This document shows, piece by piece, positions 1 through 7,062 of a stretch of 9,623 nucleotides of DNA. The position numbers and the translations under genes are program-made. Numbering within the stretch: position 1 is the stretch's first letter; the number at the start of each line of letters is the position of its first letter. Origin of the DNA: Desulfobacterales bacterium (lineage in GTDB: Bacteria; Desulfobacterota; Desulfobacteria; Desulfobacterales; JAFDCJ01); NCBI GenBank assembly GCA_029939875.1, contig JAOZSC010000066.1, positions 1 through 9,623 on the forward strand, given 5' to 3'. The notes under the pieces are model-generated. The model saw only the letters and a list, made by a program, of their open reading frames with translations, had not been told where the DNA came from and made no database searches.

Positions 1-2186
1 GAATTGAGCCTCGTCGCCAGGCCTGACAGACGGTGGTGAGGCTTGTCATTTTTCAGGGCGATGGCCAACGCCTTGCGGGTGCCGATAAGGATTACCTGTT
101 TCTGACCCCGGGTTATGGCCGTGTACAGCAGATTGCGGTGCAGCAACACATAATGCTGGGTCATGATCGGCACAATGACCGCCGGATATTCAGAGCCCTG
201 GGATTTATGTACCGAAACCGCGTAGGCCATGGTAATTTCATTCAGCTCGTCAAAATCATAGGCAACGCTCCTGCCGTAATAGGCCACCACCAGTTCGCTT
301 TGCTGACGGTCAATGCCGGTTATGCGTCCAATGTCCCCGTTGTAAACCTCCTTGCGATAATTGTTCTTCAGGTGCATGACCTTGTCACCGATTCGAAACC
401 CGTTTCCCATAGCTTCCACCAGAACCGGCTGCGAATTTAAGGCCTTCTGCAGCAACTGATTCAGGTTGATGGTTCCCACCACGCCCTTGTGCATCGGGGT
501 CAGGACCTGGATATCGGCCAGGGGATCAAAATTAAATTCCCGGGGCAACTCCTCCCGGCATAGTTGAACAATGCGCGCGGCGACCCGTTGCGGATCGGCC
601 TGCTCGATGAACCGGAAATCTAAAGTTTCGTCCGGACGGTGGTCGGATTCAAAAACAGGCATTTCTCCCTGGCGCACTTTATGGGCATTGACGACAATGT
701 CGCCTTGCTGCTCCTGGCGAAAAATTTTATTCAGGTAAAACACCGGCATACATTCGGAGCGGATCATGTCCGCCAGCACATTGCCGGCACCGACCGAGGG
801 CAGTTGGGCCACATCCCCCACCAGAACCATCACAGCTGATATCGGCACTGCATCGACGAGGCGATACATCAGCATGATATCGATCATGGACGCTTCATCG
901 ACAATGACGGCATCGGTATCCAGGGGGTGGTCCCGGTGGCGCATAAAGCTGTCGTCGGTGAAATTGTAGCCCAGCAGCCGGTGGATGGTTCCGGCCGCAC
1001 GCCCGGTCACCTCGGAAAGCCGCCGTGCAGCTCGTCCGGTGGGTGCTGCCAGCATCACACGCTTGCCGGCAGCATCAAACAGGGCGCTGATGGAGCGCAA
1101 AAGAGTCGTCTTGCCGGTTCCCGGGCCGCCGGTAATAATCGCCAGGCGGTGGGACAAGGCCTGGGTGACCACTGCCAACTGTTCCGCTGACAGGTTGATG
1201 GCCAGTTTTTTATGGACTTCAGCGGCAATCTTTTCAGCCTTGATTGCGCTCTGCGGCACCGGCATCGACAGCATGGCCTTAAGCCTGTCTGCCAGGCCGG
1301 TTTCAGCCTGATATAGCTGCCGCATGTAAAGTCCCCGGGTGGATGGATGCTGCGCCAGCTCTTCTGCAATGATATTACCGGCCGCCGCCAGCTCGCCGAT
1401 GCCGTTGTCAATCGCATCGGATGTGATTTGAAACAGGTGTTCGCAGCGCGACACCAGGTTAAGCTCTTCAGCGAACGTATGTCCGTCATTGATATTTTGC
1501 CGAATCAGATGCAAAATACAGGCACGAACCCGTTCGGGATCTTCACTGTCCAGGCCCTGTCTGCGCGCAATGGCATCGGCGGCCACGAACCCGGGACCTG
1601 AAAAATCCCGGGCCAGGATGTAAGGGTCCTCGCGGATAAGGCTGACCGCCCCGGCGCCGTATTGCTTGTACACCTTGGCTGCCATGGATGCCGGAGCCCC
1701 CATTTTCTGTAAAAACCGCATAATGTCCTTGAGCACCTGATGCTCCCGAAAGGCGGTATGTATCATGGCCGCTCTTGACTCACCGATCCCGTTGACTTCG
1801 CACAGGCGCTGGGGTGCATCCTCAATGATCCGAAGGGTGTCGGCCCCGAAAGCCTTCACCAGCCGGGCAGATAGCGACGGCCCGATTCCTTTGACTCCGC
1901 CCGATGCCAGGAAGGTGCGAATACCATCGATGGTGGCCGGCAGGATGACCTCATAGGAATGAATTTTTAACTGCTGACCGTATTTCGGATGATTGTCCCA
2001 GGTGCCTCTGACTTGAAGGGGTTCACCAATATGCACACCGGCCAGGTACCCGACCACGGTAACCGGCCCGGCCGCGCTCAAGGGCTTGAGCCGCGCCACG
2101 GTGTACCGGGTCTGTGGATTGCTATAGGTGATGTGCTCCAGATGCCCTTCGATGGTAAGCAGTGAGGAATTGTCTTTTACTGTCAA
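1..2186 (-). CDS. recD2: RecD2-type (RecD/TraA family) SF1B DNA helicase, 3' end cut by window edge
   Basis: ATP-dependent 5'-3' DNA helicase of the RecD2 class, which works without RecBC in DNA repair. The reverse strand reads 728 codons without a stop. Order: N-terminal OB-like region (about 1-85); two helix-hairpin-helix elements, VKGIG (98-102) and VNGIG (131-135); then the SF1 motor. Motor motifs: Walker A GGPGTGKT (353-360, Lys359), APTGRAA (381-387), TIHRLLG (400-406), Walker B VDEAS (429-433), GDVAQLPS (457-464), IFRQ (488-491), VHKSQGSEYPAV (659-670) and LLYTAITRGQ (686-695). The Walker lysine position and total length fit RecD2 and not the shorter RecBCD RecD. Only a few C-terminal residues should be missing. 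The frame closes at a TAA (2207-2205), and the first plausible start is TTG at 2186 with only a weak ribosome site, so the start is the uncertain part. It is the last visible gene of the lon operon, 37 bp after gmhB. Confidence 0.93.
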   Translation of the reverse strand, partial: MTVKDNSSLLTIEGHLEHITYSNPQTRYTVARLKPLSAAGPVTVVGYLAGVHIGEPLQVRGTWDNHPKYGQQLKIHSYEVILPATIDGIRTFLASGGVKGIGPSLSARLVKAFGADTLRIIEDAPQRLCEVNGIGESRAAMIHTAFREHQVLKDIMRFLQKMGAPASMAAKVYKQYGAGAVSLIREDPYILARDFSGPGFVAADAIARRQGLDSEDPERVRACILHLIRQNINDGHTFAEELNLVSRCEHLFQITSDAIDNGIGELAAAGNIIAEELAQHPSTRGLYMRQLYQAETGLADRLKAMLSMPVPQSAIKAEKIAAEVHKKLAINLSAEQLAVVTQALSHRLAIITGGPGTGKTTLLRSISALFDAAGKRVMLAAPTGRAARRLSEVTGRAAGTIHRLLGYNFTDDSFMRHRDHPLDTDAVIVDEASMIDIMLMYRLVDAVPISAVMVLVGDVAQLPSVGAGNVLADMIRSECMPVFYLNKIFRQEQQGDIVVNAHKVRQGEMPVFESDHRPDETLDFRFIEQADPQRVAARIVQLCREELPREFNFDPLADIQVLTPMHKGVVGTINLNQLLQKALNSQPVLVEAMGNGFRIGDKVMHLKNNYRKEVYNGDIGRITGIDRQQSELVVAYYGRSVAYDFDELNEITMAYAVSVHKSQGSEYPAVIVPIMTQHYVLLHRNLLYTAITRGQKQVILIGTRKALAIALKNDKPHHRLSGLATRLN

Positions 2187-2223
2187 AACAGCGATCCGTT
2201 TTGTTTATGGTTCGGCGGTGCCA

Positions 2224-2781
2224 TTATTGCTGCCTTCGCAGGATCCATTTTACAGCTTCCCGCAGGTCTTCGGCCACGTGATCCGGCACCATCTGTCTGG
2301 CCTTCAGCTGTCCTTGAACATCACCGTCTTTGCCGCTTTGAACCAGGAGTGCCCGGCCGACTCCTGCGCGACGGGCACATTCAATGTCTCTGGCGCTGTC
2401 GCCCACCATGACCGCGGCGGCCAGGTTGATGTCGTATTTGCGCCGGGCCTGGTATATCAATCCCGGCTCGGGTTTGCGGCAGTCACATCCATCGTCAGGC
2501 AGGTGGGGACACCAGAAAATATCGGTTATCCGGCCGCCGGCGGATGCAATCGCTTTTTTCATCATGGTGTGAATGCGGTCCAGTTCGGCGGCAGAAATCA
2601 AGTTGCGGGCCAGCGCCGACTGGTTGGTAATCACGATGCAGTCAAACCCGTTGGTGGTCAACTCCCTAACAGCCTCAACGCTTCCGGGAATAAATTCGAA
2701 TTCTTCACGGCTCTTAATGTAATCGGGCGAATCAAAGTTGATGACGCCGTCTCTGTCTAAAAACACAACTTTTTTCAGCAA
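2224..2781 (-). CDS. gmhB: D-glycero-D-manno-heptose 1,7-bisphosphate 7-phosphatase
   Basis: HAD-superfamily phosphatase, 185 aa, that removes the 7-phosphate from heptose 1,7-bisphosphate in the cytoplasmic ADP-heptose pathway for LPS inner core. Seen: the N-terminal HAD motif FLDRDGVIN with nucleophile Asp9 and acid Asp11; VITNQS (50-55, Thr52); a zinc site of Cys91, His93, Cys99 and Cys101 in CPHLPDDGCDC; the Lys motif RKPEPG (102-107); and MVGDSARD (125-132, Asp128). The zinc loop is shorter than in E. coli GmhB but is a common family form. Whether it prefers the alpha or beta anomer cannot be told from this. Histidinol-phosphatase relatives share the fold, but the zinc loop and length fit GmhB best. 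Start is TTG at 2781, backed by AAAGGAG 9 nt upstream and a TGA just 5' in the same frame; the ATG nearer the ribosome site is out of frame. It follows rlpA by 15 bp. Confidence 0.92.
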   Translation of the reverse strand: MLKKVVFLDRDGVINFDSPDYIKSREEFEFIPGSVEAVRELTTNGFDCIVITNQSALARNLISAAELDRIHTMMKKAIASAGGRITDIFWCPHLPDDGCDCRKPEPGLIYQARRKYDINLAAAVMVGDSARDIECARRAGVGRALLVQSGKDGDVQGQLKARQMVPDHVAEDLREAVKWILRRQQ

Positions 2782-2790
2782 GCGACATCA

Positions 2791-2797
2791 CTCCTTT
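2791..2797 (-). promoter_or_regulatory. Ribosome binding site fixing the TTG start of gmhB
   Basis: The reverse strand reads AAAGGAG, with GGAG at 2794-2791 and 9 nt before TTG at 2781. It touches the rlpA stop codon (2799-2797), which suggests translational coupling. The nearby ATG (2787-2785) is out of frame with gmhB. Confidence 0.7.
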
Positions 2798-3597
2798 TAT
2801 TCCGCCACCAGAAATGCATCGGGAAAACCGTTTTGAATCAGGTAGGCTTCAAATTTGACTGCCTGGGCCAGGGTGGTGGCTTTTCCCACCCGCACCCGGT
2901 AATACACGCGCGTTCCGTTGTCGTAAACAGTAATGTGGGCATTTTGAAACCGCTGGGCCAGCTTCCGTTTGTGGGCCTGGGCATTGTCGCGGTCTATAAA
3001 GGCGCCCACCTGAAACGTGAAGTTGCCGGAATAATAATCCGGCTGTTTATAGGCCTGCCGGGTGATGTCGCCGGAGACGGGAGTGCCCAGGGCAACCACC
3101 TCGACTTTGGCCGTGCCGGGCCCGACAACCCCGAGCTTGCTGGCCGCCGTGTAAGACAGGTCGATAATGCGGCCCCGGACAAAAGGGCCGCGGTCATTGA
3201 TGCGCACCTTGACCTGACGGTGGTTTTCAAGATTGTAAACCCGCACGTAAGTACCCAGGGGTAGGGTTTTATGGGCCGCCGTCATAGCGTACATATTGTA
3301 ATTTTCCCCGTTGGAGGTTTTCTTGCCGTGAAAATCCCGGCCGTACCAGGAGGCAAGTCCGCGCTGGCGAAACCCGTTTGAATGCGGCAGGGGCTGATAC
3401 CATTTTCCGAAAACCTTGTAAGGCTTGGGATGACCGGGCTGCCGCTTGGGAGGGGGTGGACTGGTGGCACAACTGGTGATAAAAATCAGAAAAAGGACGC
3501 GGGTCGTTAAGCGCCAAACATTTCTTTTTCTCCTGGGACAAAAAAATGAATGGACAGGCTGATTGGTCTCGGTCATACCGGGCATAAGGTCATCCAC
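2797..3597 (-). CDS. rlpA: RlpA-family septal lytic transglycosylase-like lipoprotein with SPOR domain
   Basis: Outer-membrane lipoprotein, 266 aa from the first ATG. In Pseudomonas aeruginosa RlpA is a lytic transglycosylase that cuts glycan strands lacking peptide stems at the septum. Seen: a basic n-region, hydrophobic segment 33-41 and lipobox ITSC with Cys43; a Pro-rich linker (47-60); a double-psi beta-barrel (about 79-172) with GLASWYG (80-86), TSNGE (94-98), AAHKTLP (107-113) and INDRGPF (133-139); and a C-terminal SPOR domain (about 191-266) that should bind denuded peptidoglycan. Glu98, His109 and Asp135 keep the spacing (11 and 26) of Glu120, His131 and Asp157 of the Pseudomonas enzyme, so activity is likely. 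The n-region is long. ATG at 3585 (GGTGG 8 nt upstream) is a better start than 3597 on spacing; 3576 is also possible. The gene starts 9 bp after the lon stop. Confidence 0.92.
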   Translation of the reverse strand: MDDLMPGMTETNQPVHSFFCPRRKRNVWRLTTRVLFLIFITSCATSPPPPKRQPGHPKPYKVFGKWYQPLPHSNGFRQRGLASWYGRDFHGKKTSNGENYNMYAMTAAHKTLPLGTYVRVYNLENHRQVKVRINDRGPFVRGRIIDLSYTAASKLGVVGPGTAKVEVVALGTPVSGDITRQAYKQPDYYSGNFTFQVGAFIDRDNAQAHKRKLAQRFQNAHITVYDNGTRVYYRVRVGKATTLAQAVKFEAYLIQNGFPDAFLVAE

Positions 3598-3606
3598 CGC
3601 TGGTTC

Positions 3607-6039
3607 TTATTTCTTTCTTCGCTTTTTCCCGACAGCACGGGATCTTGTGTTTTTCAGGTTTCGCTTTTTTTTTGCGCCGGACCGCGACTTGGTGCCTTTC
3701 AGGGCGATAGCCAGGACATCCTGCATTTTTTCCACGAAATGAAATTTGATGTCCTTTTCGACCTTTTTCGGTATGTCCTCCAAATCCTTGCGGTTCCACG
3801 CCGGCAGGATGAGCGTTTTGATCCCCGCCCGATGGGCGGCCAGCACCTTTTCCTTGACGCCACCCACCGGCAGCACCTGCCCGCGTAAAGTGATTTCCCC
3901 GGTCATGGCCAGATCATTGCGCACCGCAACACCGGTCAGCAGGGAGGTCAACGCCGTTAGCATGGTCACCCCGGCCGAAGGCCCGTCTTTGGGAATTGCC
4001 CCTGCGGGCACATGGATATGCAGGTCGTGGCCGTCAAAAAAATCTTCATCAACTCCAAGGGCGGAGGCATTGGCGCGTACAAAACTCAATGCGGCGGTGG
4101 CGGATTCTTTCATGACATCCCCCAGCTGGCCGGTGAGCGTCAGACCTTTTTTGCCCTTCATGGCCGTGGCCTCGATAAAAAGCAGCTCGCCGCCGGTGGG
4201 GGTCCAGGCCAGTCCGGTGGCAACACCTGGGGTGGTGACCCGCACCCTGGTTTCAGAGGTCAGCCGCACCGGTCCGAGGTATTCGTGAAGATCATCAACG
4301 GTGATGGTCACGGATTTTTTTCTGCCCTGGGCGATTTTGGTGGCCACCCCGCGGCAGATATTGGCAAGTTCGCGTTCCAGATTCCGCAGCCCGGCCTCCC
4401 GGGTGTATCCCATAATAATGTGCCTCACCGCTCCGGCGGTGAATTTGATCTGTTTGGCGGTGATTCCATGTGCTTCCCGCTGCCGGGGAATCAGATAGCG
4501 GTTGGCGATCTTAACTTTTTCATCCAGGGTGTACCCATGCAGGGTAAGCACTTCCATACGGTCGCGCAGGGCCGGAGGGATGGTGTCCAGGATGTTGGCC
4601 GTGGTAATGAACATCACCTTTGAAAGATCAAAAGGGACATCCAGGTAATGATCGCTGAACGAGAAATTCTGTTCGGGGTCCAGCACCTCCAGCAGGGCGG
4701 AAGAAGGGTCTCCGCGAAAATCGCTGCCGACCTTGTCGATTTCATCCAGCATGAAAACCGGATTATTGGATTCCGCGCGGCGCAGCCCCTGGATGATGCG
4801 CCCGGGAAGTGCCCCGACATAGGTTCGTCGATGGCCCCTGATTTCCGCCTCATCCCGCACGCCCCCGAGGGAAATGCGATGAAACTTGCGCCCCAGCGCT
4901 CGGGCAATGGATTGGCCCAGGGAGGTTTTGCCGGTCCCCGGAGGACCGACAAAGCACAGAATCGGCCCCTTGGATTCGGGCTTGAGCTTGCGCACCGCCA
5001 GGTATTCGATGATGCGTTTTTTGGGCTTTTCCAGTCCGAAATGGTCGTCATCCAGAATTTTGCGGGCCTTGCGAATATCCAGGTTGTCGGGGGTGCTGTC
5101 ATGCCAGGGCAGCGCGGTGATCCAGTCCAGGTAGGTGGAGGCCACCGTGTATTCGGCTGAAGATGGATGCATGCGCGACAGGCGGTCCAGTTCACGTTCA
5201 GCTTCTTTGCGTGCCTCTTCGGGCAGATTTTTTCCCTCGATCTTGACGCGGTATTCATCAATCTCGACGCCGGCCTCGTCTTTTTCGCCCAATTCCTCCT
5301 TGATGGCCTTCAATTGCTGCCGCAAGTAATATTCGCGCTGGCTTTTGTCCATGTCGCCTTTGACCTGGCTTTGAATTTTATTGCCCAGCTCCAGGATGTC
5401 GAGTTGATGGTTTACCAGCCGGGTAATTACCTTGAGTCTTTTTTTAACGTCTTCGATCTCCAGGATGGTCTGTTTTTCCTCAGGGGTCGAATTGATGGTG
5501 GAGGCGATCATATCCGCCAGGGTTCCGGGTTCCTGGATGGTTTTGGCCATCTGGACAATTTCCGGCGGCAAACCCGGCGACAGTTCGGTGATGCGGGCAA
5601 ACTGGCTGATAAGGTTGGACATCAGCGCCTCGGTCTCATTGTCCTGTTTTTCAATGTCTTTGACCAGCTTGACGCGAGCGCGCAAATAGGGTTTTCCGTC
5701 TTCATAGGCAGAGACCCGGAAACGGCTCAACCCCTGAACCAGAAGCTGGGTACGGTTGTCCTGGGTTTTGGCCATCTTGAGAATCAGGGCGCTGGTTCCC
5801 ACCCTGGTCAGGTCCTGCTGGTCAGGCGTCGTTTTATCTTCGGACTTTTTCGATACGACCAGCCCGATGATACGATCTTTGGCCATGGCTTCGTCCACCA
5901 ACTGAACGGATTCGCGCTGCATGACCACCAACGGCAACACCATTTTAGGGAAAAGTGCGGCATCGAACAGGGGCAGGATGGGTAAAAGTTCCGGTAATTT
6001 TTCAGTATCATACTCCGCGGATGACGGTTGGTCAGCCAT
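3607..6039 (-). CDS. lon: ATP-dependent Lon protease (LonA type)
   Basis: Cytoplasmic AAA+ serine protease that degrades misfolded and short-lived regulatory proteins; 810 aa. Order: N-terminal LON substrate domain (about 15-205), coiled-coil-rich linker, AAA+ module with Walker A GPPGTGKT (365-372, Lys371), Walker B FMLDEID (429-435) and sensor-1 region TTAN (479-482), then the protease domain with Ser688 in DGPSAG and Lys731 in GGVKEK. The Ser-Lys spacing of 43 equals that of E. coli Lon (679/722). ATG at 6039 is chosen over the in-frame ATG at 6072 because GGAGG lies 5 nt upstream of it. Odd: the last 30 residues (781-810) hold 16 Lys/Arg and no acidic residue, a tail beyond the end of E. 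coli Lon (784 aa), and its codons contain an A9 run. The gene follows hsp20 by 50 bp and precedes rlpA by 9 bp. Confidence 0.98.
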   Translation of the reverse strand: MADQPSSAEYDTEKLPELLPILPLFDAALFPKMVLPLVVMQRESVQLVDEAMAKDRIIGLVVSKKSEDKTTPDQQDLTRVGTSALILKMAKTQDNRTQLLVQGLSRFRVSAYEDGKPYLRARVKLVKDIEKQDNETEALMSNLISQFARITELSPGLPPEIVQMAKTIQEPGTLADMIASTINSTPEEKQTILEIEDVKKRLKVITRLVNHQLDILELGNKIQSQVKGDMDKSQREYYLRQQLKAIKEELGEKDEAGVEIDEYRVKIEGKNLPEEARKEAERELDRLSRMHPSSAEYTVASTYLDWITALPWHDSTPDNLDIRKARKILDDDHFGLEKPKKRIIEYLAVRKLKPESKGPILCFVGPPGTGKTSLGQSIARALGRKFHRISLGGVRDEAEIRGHRRTYVGALPGRIIQGLRRAESNNPVFMLDEIDKVGSDFRGDPSSALLEVLDPEQNFSFSDHYLDVPFDLSKVMFITTANILDTIPPALRDRMEVLTLHGYTLDEKVKIANRYLIPRQREAHGITAKQIKFTAGAVRHIIMGYTREAGLRNLERELANICRGVATKIAQGRKKSVTITVDDLHEYLGPVRLTSETRVRVTTPGVATGLAWTPTGGELLFIEATAMKGKKGLTLTGQLGDVMKESATAALSFVRANASALGVDEDFFDGHDLHIHVPAGAIPKDGPSAGVTMLTALTSLLTGVAVRNDLAMTGEITLRGQVLPVGGVKEKVLAAHRAGIKTLILPAWNRKDLEDIPKKVEKDIKFHFVEKMQDVLAIALKGTKSRSGAKKKRNLKNTRSRAVGKKRRKK
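3665..3673 (-). other. A9 homopolymer in the lon 3' end, possible slippage site
   Basis: The coding strand of lon has nine consecutive A residues read as GCA AAA AAA AAG. One extra A in the transcript would move translation into a frame that stays open to a TGA at 3592-3590, also Lys-rich and overlapping the rlpA start. One fewer A would stop after about six codons. The run is seen directly; slippage is inference. Confidence 0.45.
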
Positions 6040-6044
6040 AATTT

Positions 6045-6049
6045 CCTCC
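6045..6049 (-). promoter_or_regulatory. Ribosome binding site deciding the lon start
   Basis: The reverse strand reads GGAGG, then AAATT, then ATG (6039-6037). This ideal spacing favours the 810-residue Lon over the form that would start at 6072. Confidence 0.85.
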
Positions 6050-6089
6050 AGTGTTGAAATGGACAATGACAAGATCCCGGGACCGCGAT

Positions 6090-6536
6090 CTACCCGTCCT
6101 GGATCGTTATTTTATGGATTCGCTCAGTGGACAGTTTAGCCAGCCGTATTTCAAGCAGCCCGTTTTGAAAGGACGCGGAAACCACCTCCGGATCGATTGG
6201 GGACGGCAGATAAAGAACCCGTTCAAACCGGCCATGCTGAATTTCAGCCAGCCGGTAGGTGGTGTTTTCCGTGCAGTATTTTGCCAGCCGTCGGCCCTTT
6301 ATCCGCACCGCCTTGCTGCTGATTTCCACTTCCAGGTCCTCTTTTTCGATGCCCGGGATCTCGGCGACGATCACGATTTCTTCCGGGGTTTCGCTCATAT
6401 CCATCGAGGGCTTCCAGCTGCGTTCCGCCAGGGTAAAGCCCGGGCTCATTGAACGAAACATGTCTTCAATCGATTTTTCGAATTTGGAGCCCATCTGACC
6501 AAAATCATCCAAAAATCGTATTTTGATATACTCCAT
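6090..6536 (-). CDS. hsp20: Small heat-shock protein, Hsp20/alpha-crystallin family (lon-linked copy)
   Basis: ATP-independent holdase, 148 aa, that binds unfolding proteins and keeps them soluble. Seen: an N-terminal arm with amphipathic stretch (about 1-40), an alpha-crystallin domain (about 41-133) with AEIPGIEKEDLEVEI (58-72) and the family signature around ASFQNGLLEI (121-130), and a short tail with the I-x-I motif ITI (143-145) that docks on neighbouring dimers. Length is typical. ATG at 6536 has GGGAG 6 nt upstream. It is first in the block that continues with lon 50 bp later, which fits a heat-stress operon pairing holdase and protease. It differs strongly from the second hsp20 across the gap, so the two are not a recent duplication. 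No clear promoter or CIRCE element was found upstream; the long fold-back repeat begins 40 bp before its start. Confidence 0.93.
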   Translation of the reverse strand: MEYIKIRFLDDFGQMGSKFEKSIEDMFRSMSPGFTLAERSWKPSMDMSETPEEIVIVAEIPGIEKEDLEVEISSKAVRIKGRRLAKYCTENTTYRLAEIQHGRFERVLYLPSPIDPEVVSASFQNGLLEIRLAKLSTERIHKITIQDG

Positions 6537-6575
6537 TTCAAGCTCCCAGTTTTGGAATTGTGTTTTCTTCCCACC

Positions 6576-6740
6576 TTAGGGTTCGCGCGAAAACAAATTC
6601 ACAAATTTTTAGTGTTGAGGCGCTTGCCTGGCAAGGCGCGAAAGCGCAGGAATATCTGGTATATTCCGAGCTTTCGCAACGCAGCCAGGTGGGATGCATC
6701 GGCGCTTAAAATGTGAAGTTGTTTTTGCGCGAGCCCTTAG
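6576..6740. repeat. Long imperfect palindrome, MITE- or REP-like intergenic element
   Basis: The outer arms 6576-6603 and 6712-6739 are inverted copies matching at 24 of 28 positions. Inside, CCTGGC (6627-6632) pairs with GCCAGG (6684-6689), GCGAAAGC (6638-6645) with GCTTTCGC (6670-6677), and GGAATAT (6649-6655) with ATATTCC (6661-6667) around the loop CTGGT. CCTTAG occurs at both ends (6574-6579 and 6735-6740) and could be a target-site duplication, but it overlaps the arms and is nearly palindromic, so that is weak. There is no coding capacity. The form fits a non-autonomous mobile repeat; copy number cannot be seen from one window. Confidence 0.7.
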
Positions 6741-6807
6741 CCCGATTCAGCAAAAAATAACACCAAAACAGGGGATTGTAAAGGCAATCGCGGCAAAAGG
6801 TTTGGAA

Positions 6808-6844
6808 GTTCAGAGTTTAGAGGTTCAGGAGTTCGCAGTTTCAG
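6808..6844. repeat. Degenerate 7-8 bp tandem repeat (GTTCAGA-like)
   Basis: Five related units begin at 6808, 6815, 6823, 6831 and 6838: GTTCAGA, GTTTAGAG, GTTCAGGA, GTTCGCA and GTTTCAG. The last pairs with CTGAAAC at 6871-6877, so a 7 bp stem with a 26 nt loop is possible. The function is unknown. Confidence 0.5.
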
Positions 6845-6924
6845 CCCTTGGGATATCTGCCCCCTGACACCTGAAACCTATTTGTGGGGGCTGCGAGTTT
6901 AAAATAATACCCTACCACTAAATT

Positions 6925-6970
6925 GTGGCCGCAGGCATGTTCGCGCAGTCTGCCCAGGTGCGTGGCCGCA
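6925..6970. repeat. 9 bp direct repeat GTGGCCGCA upstream of the hsp20 promoter
   Basis: GTGGCCGCA occurs at 6925-6933 and 6962-6970, spaced 37 bp start to start. The second copy ends 4 bp before the -35 box. Paired regulator half-sites are possible, but two short GC-rich matches could also be chance. Confidence 0.3.
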
Positions 6971-6974
6971 TTTC

Positions 6975-7002
6975 TTGACAAGATCGAAGACATGATTAAA
7001 TT
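6975..7002 (+). promoter_or_regulatory. Sigma-70-like promoter for hsp20-MFS
   Basis: TTGACA (6975-6980), a 16 nt spacer, then TAAATT (6997-7002). Transcription would begin near 7009 and give a leader of about 50 nt. The -35 box is perfect and the -10 box matches 4 of 6. A heat-shock sigma reading is possible since CTTGAC is present, but no CCCCAT-like -10 is seen. TACAAT at 7029-7034 is a second possible -10 without a good -35. Confidence 0.5.
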
Positions 7003-7022
7003 GGTGGCAATGCATGGAACCT

Positions 7023-7062
7023 TAATGTTACAATGTTGGGCTCATGACAGGAGGTAATATTA
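7023..7062 (+). promoter_or_regulatory. Candidate RNA thermometer over the hsp20 start
   Basis: Bases 7023-7031 can pair with 7054-7062 in nine continuous pairs (one G-U), closing over the last G of the AGGAGG Shine-Dalgarno (7049-7054), the spacer and the A of the start codon. CTC (7041-7043) can also pair with GAG (7051-7053), covering the middle of the Shine-Dalgarno. A weak AU-rich hairpin hiding the ribosome site of a small heat-shock gene is the usual form of a bacterial RNA thermometer. It does not match the ROSE consensus in any obvious way. The pairing is seen in the sequence; the function is inferred. Confidence 0.4.

Larger units (their letters stand above)
6537..7061. other. Divergent intergenic region between two hsp20 genes
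   Basis: No ORF here looks like a gene. It holds, left to right, a large fold-back repeat (6576-6740), a run of degenerate short repeats (6808-6844) with a small stem to 6871-6877, a 9 bp direct repeat (6925-6933 and 6962-6970), a sigma-70-like promoter (6975-7002) and a leader able to fold over the start of the right-hand hsp20. I see no tRNA, no CIRCE inverted repeat (TTAGCACTC-N9-GAGTGCTAA) and no convincing minus-strand promoter. Confidence 0.7.

Noticed and set aside
33..440. Plus-strand open frames across 33-2760
   Set aside because: They lie opposite recD2 and gmhB, whose reverse-strand frames carry full sets of family motifs; the plus-strand products show no recognisable domain.
3269..3541. 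Minus-strand 90-residue frame inside rlpA, and an AGGAG site before an out-of-frame ATG near 3508
   Set aside because: The ATG opens only MFGA before a stop, and the 90-residue frame overlaps the rlpA lipobox and barrel region without any domain. rlpA reads through intact.
4614..5261. Minus-strand 215-residue frame within lon
   Set aside because: It is a shadow of the AAA+ part of lon in another frame, with Trp/Pro/Arg-rich low-complexity composition.
6574..6740. CCTTAG at both ends as a firm target-site duplication
   Set aside because: The sequence is nearly palindromic and overlaps the inverted arms, so the match is expected in part from the inverted repeat itself.
7001..7018. Possible sigma-54 promoter (TGGCA near 7005)
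   Set aside because: The -12 GC element at the required spacing is missing.
6537..7061. CIRCE or ROSE heat-shock elements
   Set aside because: No TTAGCACTC-N9-GAGTGCTAA inverted repeat is present and no clear UUGCU anti-Shine-Dalgarno segment of ROSE type was found.
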